The translations under genes and the position numbers were made by a program. A stretch of DNA of 64,000 bases from Sphingobacterium alkalisoli (GTDB lineage: Bacteria; Bacteroidota; Bacteroidia; Sphingobacteriales; Sphingobacteriaceae): the NCBI RefSeq assembly GCF_005049105.1, contig NZ_SUKA01000002.1:372001-436000 (forward strand). Reading direction: 5' to 3'. Under the pieces are notes generated by a model that worked only from the letters and a program-made list of their open reading frames with translations, was not told the origin of the DNA and searched no databases. Shown one piece after another: positions 1-9,908 of this stretch; position 1 is the first letter of the stretch; each line of letters opens with the position of its first letter.

Positions 1-1
1 G

Positions 2-841
2 AAAAGTTGCGGAAGCCATTACGATTACGGAGCTAGGTTCTATGATGCGGAGATAGGACGGTGGAATGTGGTGGATCCAATGGCGGAAATGCATTACGAT
101 TATGGTGGATATGCATACGTATTGAATAATCCATTAACGTATATTGATTTGTTCGGTTTAGATACTTTGAACAACAATAATCAATTTACTCCTGATCAGT
201 GGCAAAACTTTAATACAACAGATGATGTTGTTGCCTTGGATGAGGTCTCTATTTCTCACGGCTCCAATAATAACAGAAGCAATAGTCTTATAGATAATGC
301 TATGGCTTCTATTCGAGATTACGGGGCAGACCATCCGTACTTCAAAAGTGGACCCTATGATGTAATTAAATATCGGCAACAGATTAACGCGGCGAGAGAT
401 CCGGCGGTTGACCTGATGAATTTTGCATCTTTAGCTAGTGGAAGTGGTGAGATATATATGCTAGGTAAAATATCCTTACAGCTAGGATTGAAAGGTATAT
501 TAACCTTAGCAATGAAAAATTCCATGAAGAAAGCTCTTGCTAATCCTCAATATGTCGGTCGGGAGTCTTATGTTCTGTTAAACAGTATTTCTCCCGGTAT
601 TAAAGCATTAATGCAAGGAAAGGGAATCGATCGCGCTTTTAGATTTTATGCTTCTAAGAATTTAATTTTCCGGACAGGAGAAAGACTCGGTGTGGTAAAG
701 ATGGGGTTGTCAAATCGAGGTGCAGACGTTTTAGGAAGTGGGTTACTTGAAAGATATTGGTGGGATGTTACTACTTCAGGTAGCTGGTTAAACCACACCT
801 TAAAGTATAGTGGTGAAGGTGTTCCCCTGTTGTATAGATAA
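2..841 (+). CDS. RHS-repeat polymorphic toxin, C-terminal tip (5' end outside window)
   Basis: The frame is open from base 2, so the gene begins before the window; an internal ATG at 68 is not the true start. The first residues carry the conserved RHS-associated core: DYGARFYD, then [16 protein letters not shown] and YIDLFGLD. This core marks the end of the RHS shell, after which the variable toxin tip begins. The tip here is about 220 residues, with no toxin family I recognise; it ends with an aromatic-rich stretch (LLERYWWDV). In RHS proteins the tip is released inside a target cell. The small gene that follows at 880 is placed where an immunity gene is expected. RHS identity is firm; the toxic activity is unknown. 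Confidence 0.85.
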   Translation, partial: KSCGSHYDYGARFYDAEIGRWNVVDPMAEMHYDYGGYAYVLNNPLTYIDLFGLDTLNNNNQFTPDQWQNFNTTDDVVALDEVSISHGSNNNRSNSLIDNAMASIRDYGADHPYFKSGPYDVIKYRQQINAARDPAVDLMNFASLASGSGEIYMLGKISLQLGLKGILTLAMKNSMKKALANPQYVGRESYVLLNSISPGIKALMQGKGIDRAFRFYASKNLIFRTGERLGVVKMGLSNRGADVLGSGLLERYWWDVTTSGSWLNHTLKYSGEGVPLLYR

Positions 842-879
842 ACCACATTAAAGATTTTTCAGATCTATAAATTTATGAA

Positions 880-1674
880 ATGAGTGATATAATTAAAAGT
901 ATTTTTGAGCACCAACAATTAAAAAACTTTGATTTTGGATCTAAAGTTTTGAAAAATTGCTCTTTTACGAACTGTACTTTAGAAGGAGGGAGTTTTGCAA
1001 ATTCTAAATTTTTAAATTGTCGTTTTATTAAATGTAAAATTACAAACTGTAATTTTCACTCATCAGTATTTCTAAATTCTGGTAATTGGTTTGATTCCAT
1101 ATTTGAGTCAAATAATTTTTCAAAAGTAACTGTAGGAAATGTAGAGATTGAGAAAGTAGTTTTTTTAAATAACAATTATAAAGAAACGACATTTGACGGA
1201 GCTAATCTTATAGACATTGTCTTTGAAGGCGAGATTACCTCTTCTTGGTTTTACGGGATTTCGTATGCAGAGAACCTCTATTATAGAAATTGGTTGTTAA
1301 AAAACAAGCCGAAGCCTTTGAAAAAACCTGTCATTAACCTCGAAAAAGCGCTTTTAAATGATGTTATATTTTCAAGAGGTTTAGATCTATCTCAAACAAT
1401 TTTTCCTGAACAAGACAATTTATTAGTAATAAGTAAACCCAAACATTTTTTCGAATCTTTTCTTTTGAAGTGTACGGAAATTTTTTCAGATGCAAACTCA
1501 ATTGATTTTTGTAAAGAATTAGTTGATAAGGTTCTGTTCAGACCTGATAGTCGTGGTATGCCCATTGTTTTGATTGATCTTAATATATTTTATCCCTCTT
1601 TAAACCAAGAAAGAGATAAAATAATTGTTGAACTTTTGAAGGGAAATTTAAACGATACCCGAAGCTACAAATAA
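880..1674 (+). CDS. Pentapeptide-repeat-like protein, candidate immunity protein
   Basis: A 264-residue protein without signal peptide, starting 38 bases after the RHS tip. Residues about 20-125 have a five-residue periodicity with Phe or Leu at the centre and Asn/Cys flanks (for example FTNCT, FANSK, FLNCR, FIKCK, ITNCN), the pattern of a right-handed quadrilateral beta-helix. The second half lacks the repeat and matches nothing I know. It is very AT-rich, as toxin-immunity cassettes often are. Position right after a polymorphic toxin tip suggests that it neutralises that toxin; this is inference from context, since pentapeptide proteins have many roles. Confidence 0.7.
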   Translation: MSDIIKSIFEHQQLKNFDFGSKVLKNCSFTNCTLEGGSFANSKFLNCRFIKCKITNCNFHSSVFLNSGNWFDSIFESNNFSKVTVGNVEIEKVVFLNNNYKETTFDGANLIDIVFEGEITSSWFYGISYAENLYYRNWLLKNKPKPLKKPVINLEKALLNDVIFSRGLDLSQTIFPEQDNLLVISKPKHFFESFLLKCTEIFSDANSIDFCKELVDKVLFRPDSRGMPIVLIDLNIFYPSLNQERDKIIVELLKGNLNDTRSYK

Positions 1675-1807
1675 CTATAGTCGTACGCCGGAAGTGAAGC
1701 GATCAATAGCATTAGAGGTCAAAAATAGGTATTTCTAGTAGCGGATATAACCAAGGGAACATGTCTCTCCCTCAAAGAAATTAGTGATTTAGTATAAAGC
1801 TTAGTGC

Positions 1808-2071
1808 TTAAATAGATAATAGATATGGCAAGCGTTCCGAATGGCAACGCTTTTTGTGTGCCCATTTCGGTAGATCAAACTTTTCTCGGTGCGGGATAGT
1901 GGGACGCATCAAATCCAAGACGATCTCTATATCATTTAGGCACGGGACAGATTCCACGCGCCAGCGATTTGCATATACCAGCGAGTGAATAGTGATGTTA
2001 GATATTGCGCATTCTAGCTCAGAAGCGATAAGTAGATGGTCGGTGGCGGACTTTTTAGCTTTTCTCACCAC
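1808..2071 (-). CDS. Small hypothetical ORF, doubtful
   Basis: An 87-codon frame with no recognisable domain, no ribosome binding site and no clear promoter. Its last codons overlap a hairpin (AGCGTT and AACGCT arms, 1831-1851) that reads as a terminator on the other strand. It may be a gene relic or chance. Bases 1675-1807 before it hold nothing I can name. Confidence 0.2.
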   Translation of the reverse strand: MVRKAKKSATDHLLIASELECAISNITIHSLVYANRWRVESVPCLNDIEIVLDLMRPTIPHREKFDLPKWAHKKRCHSERLPYLLSI

Positions 2072-2167
2072 TTTTCGATGCTAAGCGGTGGGATAATCGC
2101 CATATCTGATAAAATATTTTATTGTTGTTATAATTTAAGTCGTGATGTCATAATCTGTGACACTAGA

Positions 2168-2620
2168 TTAATCTTTATACAACTCCTCGAAAGCGCTTTT
2201 TATCGATACTTCTCTTGAAACCGCTATTGCGTATACCTCCCATGCCAAGAAATCTGGGATTTCACGATTTAGAATTCTGCTCAATCGTATATCTTGTATT
2301 TTTGCACCTTTGGCTACATCTTGCTGTAAAACTATGAATTGCTTTATGAAGGCTTTGTATTTATTGTCAATGTCGGTAGCCTCTGCATCATCTTTGGCTT
2401 TCTTTTTTTTGACATATTCTTCAAATGCATTAACTGTATGATTTTCGAAATCTTGCGATACCGAAGCCACTATATGATAAAAATCCAAACCTCGAACGGT
2501 CGTTATATCCTTACTAAGTGTTAAATCAAGCTTATCTAGAACTTTCTTCGGTAAATTAGCTGCCGAAATTTTTTCTTTATAATTTACATCAATTTGTTTA
2601 ATAAATCTCTCAAATTTCAT
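2168..2620 (-). CDS. Hypothetical cytoplasmic protein, 150 aa
   Basis: A lysine- and glutamate-rich protein without signal peptide or membrane segment. Residues about 55-100 look helical and partly coiled, with a charged KKKKAKDD stretch. The C-terminal part (SRILNREIPDFLAWEVYAIA) is amphipathic. Codon use is ordinary for the AT-rich flank, and the frame is bounded by a good ATG and a TAA stop, so I take it as real. It has no operon partner. No family recognised; it could belong to the cargo of the RHS locus. Confidence 0.55.
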   Translation of the reverse strand: MKFERFIKQIDVNYKEKISAANLPKKVLDKLDLTLSKDITTVRGLDFYHIVASVSQDFENHTVNAFEEYVKKKKAKDDAEATDIDNKYKAFIKQFIVLQQDVAKGAKIQDIRLSRILNREIPDFLAWEVYAIAVSREVSIKSAFEELYKD

Positions 2621-3218
2621 TTTAAATAGTTGAATTAAAGTATTTTGTAATAAAAAGTATATTATAGTTTCATTTTTAACTTAACTATCTGTATATTTGT
2701 GTAGTTAAATAAGATGACGACTTAATTGACATACTTATAAAGTGTGTCATAAACGATGTCTCTCTCGTCCGAAAAACCGCCAGTTTATCCAGCGAGTAGA
2801 CCGTGGGTTCGCCATTCTATTGAATATTTATAACTTTGTATTATTCAATAGGGCGGGCTTCACGTCAGTCTTTCGGTGGAAAATTCTAATCCTCGTGTAG
2901 GAATAGAAGAGGTTCCTGGCGGTACCATCGGTCGGAAGCAGTGAAGTTTGCTCTATTATTTTGTCAATAGACGTTCCTCCAAGTTTCACGAGCAGAACAT
3001 CGTTCTTCATAAACTATAAAAATTATGAGAAGAACGAAACAAACTAACATCCCAAACGACACCACCAGAATCCAGGATTCTCGGTCGTGGTTCTCCATTA
3101 AACACCTTTATAAGAACGTATACTGTGCACCTGAATAAGATGTTAAGTATACAGACAAAAGAGGAGAGGGGGAATGCCACGTTGCAATAGACAATTACCT
3201 TTGTGCTTCACGAAAGTG

Positions 3219-3254
3219 AAGATTGCCACGTCGCTATGCTCCTCGCAATGACGG
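3219..3254. repeat. Half copy of the GCAATGACG palindromic element
   Basis: The stretch reads as a GATTGCCACGTCGC arm running into CTCCTCGCAATGACGG. It matches the arms of the larger palindromes at 14064-14156 and 14716-14810 and the half copy at 20813-20848, with a few mismatches. The location is intergenic. Confidence 0.65.
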
Positions 3255-3653
3255 ATACTTTCTAAGTACTATCATTCCTTTGATGTCTGTGCCGACCTTC
3301 AACGCAGATTAAAGCATGTGCTTGTTCACGGTGTTAAAAATCGGTCTTGACCTTGTTTTAGCAAACTAAAGGTAAGCTTTTATTTAATCCGAACAAATTA
3401 TTCCTGAACAATATGTATAGTTTTTCGATACAAGTAAGGTCGGTTTTTTTATTTTTTATTCTGGAAAATGCGTGAATCAATACCGATTAACCTGATATGA
3501 AGCCGTGAAAAGCGCGTTCCGAATGAATCAACTGATTTATTTATCTGTAAAGATTTTGGTCTTTACACTAACCATTAAAGAATGCGAAAATTACGCAAAG
3601 GGGAAAGCTATGCGCTATTGCCAACGATAGACAGTGCCCTAAATACAACAAAA

Positions 3654-3807
3654 AGATCGCCACTTCGCTTCGCTCATCGCGATGACGTTGCTGAAATGCC
3701 GTCTGAAAGATTACCGCGTCACTCCGTTCCTCGTAATGACGATGATAACGGTAGGGATGCGCTATCTAATAGCAGATCATCACGTCGCTGTAATCCTGAT
3801 GATGACG
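3654..3807. repeat. Three degenerate palindromic-element copies inside the upstream open frame
   Basis: Three copies of the same arm occur at 3654-3687, 3708-3742 and 3773-3807. Each begins AGAT and ends with a GATGACG or AATGACG core. When translated in the SusC frame they give similar peptides (RFAHRDD, HSVPRNDDD, RCNPDDDEE). Repeat-derived peptides before a signal sequence are not expected in a SusC protein, which supports a start downstream. Confidence 0.6.
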
Positions 3808-3956
3808 AAGAAAATAGTTTTTGGAAACTACCGGATCATGTTCGATTAGATTACCAAGATAATTGCCCAAAAATTCCGCGAAATAACTACTTATTTCTGC
3901 GAACTGTTCGTGAAACTGTGTTTAATGTGTTTAAACGAAGTTTTCAAAACCGTGAA

Positions 3957-6900
3957 ATGCCTACACAAAATCCGCGAACCGGAAAAATTAATGTAACAAA
4001 TAAAAATTTTTTAAGCGGTATTCTGCAAGTTTGTTGCCTGTTTTTCATATGTGTGTTGTTTAGTGATGCCCAGGCGCAGTCGGGGCGTACGCTCGGAGGA
4101 GAAGTACGCTCGGCTGCCGACGGGCAGACTATCGAAGGGGTATCCGTACAGGTAGGTAATAAATACACATTAACGGATAAAGAGGGGAGGTTTAGTATCG
4201 CGGCACCCCAACCCAAAGGAACACTAAAGATTCACCACATTGGATATGCGGCACAGACTGTCGCTTACGATGAAACGACAACATCCGTAGACATCACGCT
4301 GCAACCCTCGGAGAACCAGATCGAACAAGTAGAGGTGGTGAGTACGGGATATCAACGTATCCCTAAAGAAAGAGCCACGGGATCGTTCGAATTTGTAGAT
4401 TCGGCCTTGTTCAATCGTAAGGTATCGACGGATTTCGTAAGTCGATTAGAGGATGTGGTTCCAAGTATATCAAGCAATAAATCCTTTGCCTCCAATCGTG
4501 GTAAACTATTGAATATAAATGTTAGGGGAGTAAGTACTATCAACTCGGAAAGATGGCCATTGGTGGTAGTAGATGGCGTGCCGTATCCGAACAACTTTGA
4601 TCAGCTTAATGGTTATTTTAACAACATCAATCCGAACGACATTGAAAATGTAACTGTGTTAAAAGATGCCGCAGCTTCCTCCATCTGGGGCGCACAGTCC
4701 GGCAACGGCGTGATTATCGTAACCACAAAACGGGGGAAGTACAACCAACCTTTTCAGCTATCCGTGAACAGCAATGTCACGATCGCACAGAAGCCCGATC
4801 TATACTATTATCCACAGATGGCCAGCAGCGACTATATCGATCTAGAGCGCGAACTTTTTAGTAAAGGATATTGGAACAGCCGTATGAACCGCTATAGCGT
4901 AGGACTAACACCCGTGATCCAGCTTTTGAAGCAGCAGCGACAAGGGACATTGACGGAAGATGAGGTCAACTTGGAGCTGGATCGATTACGGGGGGTGGAT
5001 GCACGGGAGGATTATCTCGCATATATCTATCGGCCTGCGGTAAACCAACAGTACAGTGCGCAGCTGAGGGGTGGGGGCGAAAAGGTGAATACGTCTTTCG
5101 CATTGGGCTACGACAATAACAGGGAGGATCTGGTCACCTCTTCCTACAGCAGGATGACCCTGCGTAATAATACGCAGCTCCGGCCGGTAGAGAACCTGAC
5201 TATAGATGTCGGGATTAGCTATACCGAATCCCGGCGGAACGATAGCCACATTTATATGGGCTACAATATGATGACACGTAATTTCCCGTATCTGCAGATG
5301 GCAGATGACTATGGCAATCCGTTGGTGGTGGATGCCGTGGCGCGTAACCCTACGTTTCGGGATACGGTTGCTGGCGGTCGTTTGCTCGATTGGCAGTACA
5401 GACCGCTGGCCGAGCTGGACCAGACACATGCGCTCACTACCGTAAGAGAAACATTTATGAATACCCAGGTGGCCTACCAGATATGGTCATCATTAAAAGT
5501 ATCGGCCATGTATGCCTATCAGCGTGCTACGCAGCCTACCGAAAATTGGCAGGGCATGGGCGCCTTTGTACAGCGGGAACGGATCAATTACCATGCTTCA
5601 TGGAATGCCAACGAGGTGATCTGGAATATTCCCGTAGGCGACTACCGGGAAGTGCTCCACCGGTATAACAACACACAACAAGGGAGGACACAATTGGATT
5701 TTCATAAGAAATGGAATGACTTGCATGAATGGAGCGCGATTGCCGGAGCAGAAATCAGGCACATACAGAGTGAAATGAATTCATCGGTCTATTTTGGTTA
5801 TGATCCAGAGGCCATGACATTCAAGCCTGTCCAGTATGGTGCGCGTGTGCCTGCCCTGAACGGCATTGCCGGCACGGCGACATTGATAGATTATGCACAG
5901 GCCGAGAAATATACCAATAGATATACCTCATATTTTGCGAATGCATCCTATACTTATACTAATCGGTATGTGGCAAGCGGAAGTTTTAGAAAGGATGCTT
6001 CCAATCTTTTCGGTGTCCGTTCCAATGATAGAGGACAACCGTTCTGGTCGGTAGGTGCCGCATGGATACTCTCGAACGAGGGTTTTGCGGAGCAGAGATA
6101 TTTCTCGCTGTTGAAGCTTCGCGCGACATACGGTTACAATGGCAACGTGAATAACAGCACAGCGGCGTATCCGATCATCAATGTATCATCATCACCGCAT
6201 TACACTACCGGAAACCCCTATGCGACGATGCAATCTCCTCCAAACCCCAGTCTACGATGGGAACGTGTAGGCATGTTTAATCTGGGATTGGATTTTGCTA
6301 CGGTAAACCAACGTTTTTCGGGGGCAATCGAGTACTATGTCAAAAAGCCAAAAGATCTTATTGCCAGTACGCAGATCGATCCCACAACAGGTTTTTCGTC
6401 ACTCAACATCAATAGCGCAGACCTTGATGGTAGGGGCGTTGATGTGTCGCTGCAAACGGTAAATTGGCGCACGAAGGACTTTAGATGGATATCGAATCTG
6501 GTATTCGCCTACAACCGCACCAAGGTACTGAAGTCTTATGTGAGCGATGACCGTGGGCTCAACTTTGTAGCCGGTCCGTATAATACCCTGGCACTTACAC
6601 CGATCGAAGGGATGGATCTCTATAGCCTATTGGCCTTCCCATGGGCGGGGCTGGATGCAGAAACAGGTATGCCGCGCGGATACTATCAAGGGGAGGTGTC
6701 CACGGATTACGCCGCGATCGTAAATGACTCTCGGGTCAGCGAACTTGAAAACCACGGCACACTGATGCCCGTTTATTTCGGGTCGTTCCGTAACAGCTTC
6801 TCGTATCGGTCATTGGAGTGTTCGTTCAATATTGCGTTTCAACTTGGGCACAAGTTTCTACGGGAATCGTTTAACAACCAGTTTTTCATCGACTCAGGCA

Positions 6901-7241
6901 TTGGTCACGCAGACTATGCCAGACGTTGGCAGAATCCGGGAGACGAGAACAGTACCGATGTGCCGGTTTTTAGGTATCCGAACGACTACTACGCCAGCCA
7001 GTTGTATTATTATTCTTCGGCGCTTGTCGAACCGGCAAGCCAGATCAAACTCCGCGATGTGCAGCTAAGCTATAATCTGGGCGCACTGGGCAAGAGAGGG
7101 ATTAAAAATGCAAAGGTATATGCCTACCTGCAGAATCTTGGAACCGTATGGCGTGCCAGTAAGCTCGGCATCGACCCCGAGTTTGGCGGCACTGCTCCAG
7201 ATCCATTTGCTGTTTCTATTGGAATGAATATAAATCTCTAA
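3957..7241 (+). CDS. SusC/RagA-family TonB-dependent outer-membrane receptor
   Basis: Outer-membrane channel that imports a ligand captured by its SusD partner, using energy from TonB. The open frame begins at 3582, but I prefer ATG 3957 because the preceding 125 codons are repeat-derived and a signal peptide follows (hydrophobic VCCLFFICVLF, then DAQAQ). After it come a carboxypeptidase-regulatory-like domain (about 75 residues, EGVSVQVGNKYTLTDKEGRF), a plug domain with the SusC signature VLKDAAASSIWGAQSGNGVI, and a long beta-barrel rich in aromatic strand ends. There is no N-terminal STN domain, so it is probably not controlled through a FecR partner. Length from 3957 is 1094 residues, normal for the family. 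The stop lies one base from the SusD start. Substrate unknown. Confidence 0.92.
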   Translation: MPTQNPRTGKINVTNKNFLSGILQVCCLFFICVLFSDAQAQSGRTLGGEVRSAADGQTIEGVSVQVGNKYTLTDKEGRFSIAAPQPKGTLKIHHIGYAAQTVAYDETTTSVDITLQPSENQIEQVEVVSTGYQRIPKERATGSFEFVDSALFNRKVSTDFVSRLEDVVPSISSNKSFASNRGKLLNINVRGVSTINSERWPLVVVDGVPYPNNFDQLNGYFNNINPNDIENVTVLKDAAASSIWGAQSGNGVIIVTTKRGKYNQPFQLSVNSNVTIAQKPDLYYYPQMASSDYIDLERELFSKGYWNSRMNRYSVGLTPVIQLLKQQRQGTLTEDEVNLELDRLRGVDAREDYLAYIYRPAVNQQYSAQLRGGGEKVNTSFALGYDNNREDLVTSSYSRMTLRNNTQLRPVENLTIDVGISYTESRRNDSHIYMGYNMMTRNFPYLQMADDYGNPLVVDAVARNPTFRDTVAGGRLLDWQYRPLAELDQTHALTTVRETFMNTQVAYQIWSSLKVSAMYAYQRATQPTENWQGMGAFVQRERINYHASWNANEVIWNIPVGDYREVLHRYNNTQQGRTQLDFHKKWNDLHEWSAIAGAEIRHIQSEMNSSVYFGYDPEAMTFKPVQYGARVPALNGIAGTATLIDYAQAEKYTNRYTSYFANASYTYTNRYVASGSFRKDASNLFGVRSNDRGQPFWSVGAAWILSNEGFAEQRYFSLLKLRATYGYNGNVNNSTAAYPIINVSSSPHYTTGNPYATMQSPPNPSLRWERVGMFNLGLDFATVNQRFSGAIEYYVKKPKDLIASTQIDPTTGFSSLNINSADLDGRGVDVSLQTVNWRTKDFRWISNLVFAYNRTKVLKSYVSDDRGLNFVAGPYNTLALTPIEGMDLYSLLAFPWAGLDAETGMPRGYYQGEVSTDYAAIVNDSRVSELENHGTLMPVYFGSFRNSFSYRSLECSFNIAFQLGHKFLRESFNNQFFIDSGIGHADYARRWQNPGDENSTDVPVFRYPNDYYASQLYYYSSALVEPASQIKLRDVQLSYNLGALGKRGIKNAKVYAYLQNLGTVWRASKLGIDPEFGGTAPDPFAVSIGMNINL

Positions 7242-7242
7242 T

Positions 7243-8610
7243 ATGTTGAATATGATTAATATTAAACTCTTATCGGGTATCTTGGGCCTTGCAGTATGTA
7301 TGTCCTGCTCTGGATTTTTGGATGTGAAGCCGGATCAGAAAATGGCAATTCCGTATACGCTGGAACATGCCGATCTGCTGTTGAATGATTACAGCACCAT
7401 GAATGCTTCTTATCCGACGCTGGTCGAGATTGGAAGTGATGATTACTACCTGAACACCTCGGACTGGCTCTCGCTTTCGGATATTGACGAACGCAACGCT
7501 TATGTATGGAGCGATGAAGAAAATATATCGGTATTTCAGTGGGCGAATCCGTACAAAACAGTCTATATCTCTAATCAGGTTCTGGAGGTGGTTGATCAGG
7601 TCGATCGCCCGGCTGATCCGGCACTTTTTGATAGGGTGAAGGGTGGCGCTTATTTCTTCAGGGCTTTTGCATTTCATCAGTTGGCTCGAATATTTGCTCG
7701 TCCGTATAATGCGGCAAGCGCCGATAGGGAACTAGGTATTCCGCTGCGCCTAAGTCCCGATATCGACTATGCTTCCGTTCGATCTTCTCTAATAGAAACG
7801 TACGATCAGATCCTTGCAGATTATAAGCTGGCGGCATCATCACTGCCGCTGAATGAGAGGGTAGACGGCCGGCCATCGCGAGCCGCGGCATATGCCGCCC
7901 TCGCTCGTGTGTATCTTGACATGGCGCAGTATGATATGGCTTATCTGTATGCCGATTCCGCGCTTACGCTCCATCCCGTTCTTTTGGATTTTAATACGTT
8001 GGATTGGAATTCCGCAGCACCTGTTCCCCGTTTTAATACCGAGGTGCTGTTCCCGGCTACAAGTATGTTGGCAGGGCCGTTGGGTCAATCATTTGCACGT
8101 GTTGATAGCAACTTGTATGATGCATATGAAGTGGAAGACCTCAGGAAGGTGGTGTACTTTCAGGAGCATGACTTCGATCCAGATACGTACTTTTTCAAAG
8201 GGTCGTACGACAACACCGCCGCGGGGATTTTTGTGGGACTAACAACCGGTGAAATGTTGCTGATAAGAGCCGAATCGGCGGTAAGGACGGGGCGAGATGG
8301 TTCTGCGCTGTCGGATCTGAACACGTTACGTAGAAACCGCTTACAAGCGGAAGGCTTTACGGAGCTGCAAATTACCGCCCCGGATGCTCTGCTCGAGCAT
8401 ATTATAGCCGAACGACGTAAGGAGCTGATCTTTCGCGGACTTCGCTGGGCCGACCTTCGCCGTCTTAATCAGGAGCCAGCTTTTGCAAAGGGACTGGTCA
8501 GGATCATAAATGGAACCCGATATGAGCTATCGCCCAATTCTTTAAAATATACAGCGAAAATTCCGGTACAGGTCATTGAACAAACCGGGATGCCTCAAAA
8601 TAATAGATAA
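7243..8610 (+). CDS. SusD/RagB-family surface lipoprotein
   Basis: Ligand-binding lid of the SusCD pair. The N-terminus is a lipoprotein signal with the Cys at about residue 22 (AVCMSC), followed by FLDVKPDQK, the usual SusD opening. An N-terminal SusD-like helical region contains FRAFAFHQLARIFARPY, and the C-terminal RagB/SusD region has LLIRAESAVRTG and the family hallmark ERRKELIFRGLRWADLRRL. ATG 7252 is a possible alternative start. It directly follows the susC gene and overlaps the next gene by one base, so the three are one transcript. Confidence 0.93.
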   Translation: MLNMINIKLLSGILGLAVCMSCSGFLDVKPDQKMAIPYTLEHADLLLNDYSTMNASYPTLVEIGSDDYYLNTSDWLSLSDIDERNAYVWSDEENISVFQWANPYKTVYISNQVLEVVDQVDRPADPALFDRVKGGAYFFRAFAFHQLARIFARPYNAASADRELGIPLRLSPDIDYASVRSSLIETYDQILADYKLAASSLPLNERVDGRPSRAAAYAALARVYLDMAQYDMAYLYADSALTLHPVLLDFNTLDWNSAAPVPRFNTEVLFPATSMLAGPLGQSFARVDSNLYDAYEVEDLRKVVYFQEHDFDPDTYFFKGSYDNTAAGIFVGLTTGEMLLIRAESAVRTGRDGSALSDLNTLRRNRLQAEGFTELQITAPDALLEHIIAERRKELIFRGLRWADLRRLNQEPAFAKGLVRIINGTRYELSPNSLKYTAKIPVQVIEQTGMPQNNR

Positions 8611-9845
8611 TGAAGAACATATTTTTAATACCCCTGATTTTTGTCTGCTCTGCCATGTGGGCAACGGCACAAAAACAAATAGATCTAAGCCAACGGGTTG
8701 CTATCGGTGAGCCGATTCCGCCAATGCATCCCTTTACTGCATTGCATACGGGTGGCGTGCCGGTATCTGTGAACGCGTCATTGGACAAGATCATTCTGCT
8801 CGATTTCTTTGATACCTATTGTGTTAACTGTATTGCTTCCCTTCCCAAGTTGCAAAAGCTACAGGGAGAGTTTGGCGATAGCTTACAGATCGTACTGGTA
8901 TCCTGGCAGGATAGCGCCGTTCTGCAGCGATTTTGGAACACTAATCCCACGGTAACCGAAAATGGTATCCAGTTACCCATCATTTATGGGGATACGCTGC
9001 TGCGAAAATATTTCCCGCACCAGGGGATTCCGCATGTGGCATGGTTGTATCAGAATAAACTGCAGGCGGTGACCCATTCCGATTTTGTAGATCATACAGC
9101 CCTATCTAAATTAGCACGTGATCGCAAAATAAAACTCCCCGTAAAAAATGATTTTGTCAATCTGGATTCTCAGGTGGAAACACCTACATCCAAGTTGCAG
9201 GGGTCTGTTGTTCTCGAAGGTTTTAGGGACGCCACACCCAGTGCAGGATATAGTTATTTGCAGGATACGATTACAGATCTGTTTAGAACCACTTTTGTGA
9301 ATATGCCCATCTCGGGGGCATACACAGCCATCTGGAGTAAAATCAAAAAGCCTGATTTTTTAATGAAGAACGAACGTTACGTGTGGCTGGTCGAGGATTC
9401 AATACGGTACAAGAATTTTGGGACAGCGGGAAATAGTCAGCGCTGGTTAGCGGAAAATGCGATCTGCTATGCGCGTTATGATAGGAATCACCGTAGGGAG
9501 GAGGATCAGGCACGAGCGGTATTGAATGACCTGAATGGATTTTTAGGTCTAAACGTTTACTGGAGCACGCGAAAAATGCCATGCGTGGTGATCAGCGGGA
9601 AATTTAAAAAACAAGGAGCCGAAGGAGAGGGGCAGAAAATGGAAGGTACCGGGGTATTGGCTTTTTTAATCGATTATTCGGATAAATACCCACCTGTTGT
9701 GGATAACGTAAAGACAAAAGAAACAATGGTTATTCCCGAATTCGAAAGCATCGCTGAACTGGATCGATATCTTAAGAGATACGGACTTAGGGCTCAGCTG
9801 CAGGAAGAGGAGATCGAAGTACTTGTTTTCGAAGAGATCTTGTAA
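8610..9845 (+). CDS. Exported thioredoxin-fold (TlpA/AhpC-like) protein with extra C-terminal domain
   Basis: A signal peptide (FLIPLIFVCSAMWATA) is followed by a redoxin domain at about residues 35-170. The CxxC active site is C71-V-N-C74 within LLDFFDTYCVNCIASLPK, so a thiol-disulfide role in the periplasm is likely. The C-terminal 200 residues have no family I recognise. It is translationally coupled to the SusD gene, a frequent arrangement in Sphingobacteriaceae, where thioredoxin-like proteins travel with SusCD pairs. It may handle disulfides in the imported ligand or in the system itself; this is inference. Confidence 0.85.
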   Translation: MKNIFLIPLIFVCSAMWATAQKQIDLSQRVAIGEPIPPMHPFTALHTGGVPVSVNASLDKIILLDFFDTYCVNCIASLPKLQKLQGEFGDSLQIVLVSWQDSAVLQRFWNTNPTVTENGIQLPIIYGDTLLRKYFPHQGIPHVAWLYQNKLQAVTHSDFVDHTALSKLARDRKIKLPVKNDFVNLDSQVETPTSKLQGSVVLEGFRDATPSAGYSYLQDTITDLFRTTFVNMPISGAYTAIWSKIKKPDFLMKNERYVWLVEDSIRYKNFGTAGNSQRWLAENAICYARYDRNHRREEDQARAVLNDLNGFLGLNVYWSTRKMPCVVISGKFKKQGAEGEGQKMEGTGVLAFLIDYSDKYPPVVDNVKTKETMVIPEFESIAELDRYLKRYGLRAQLQEEEIEVLVFEEIL

Positions 9846-9852
9846 ATGACAA

Positions 9853-9878
9853 AAGGGGTTAGAATTACCTAACCCCTT
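9853..9878. terminator. Hairpin after the SusCD-redoxin operon
   Basis: A perfect 10-bp stem (AAGGGGTTAG and CTAACCCCTT) with a 6-base loop starts seven bases after the redoxin stop. No U-tract follows, so it may act as a transcript-end stabiliser between converging genes. Confidence 0.55.
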
Positions 9879-9908
9879 GCCCTAAAAGACTTATGCTGTT
9901 ACGGAAAC

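Larger units (their letters stand above)
2621..3956. other. Long non-coding stretch with hairpin and decayed palindromic repeats
   Basis: No convincing gene. At 2817-2851 a perfect 10-bp inverted repeat, CTATTGAATA and its complement, encloses a 15-base loop. A TATATTTG box at about 2693 fits a plus-strand Bacteroidota -7 element but leads to no gene. From 3219 onward come copies of the palindromic element also seen near 14 and 20.8 kb. The open frame from 3582 to 3956 appears to be repeat DNA read through in frame with the SusC gene. Confidence 0.5.

Noticed and set aside
1831..1855. Terminator for the toxin-immunity pair
   Set aside because: A weak 6-bp stem, 160 bases after the pentapeptide gene, so I do not list it as a terminator.
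2828..3010. Minus-strand 60-codon frame
   Set aside because: Short, overlaps a hairpin, no binding site, no recognisable family.
4986..5429. Minus-strand 147-codon frame inside SusC
   Set aside because: Lies wholly inside the well-supported SusC gene, with no domain.
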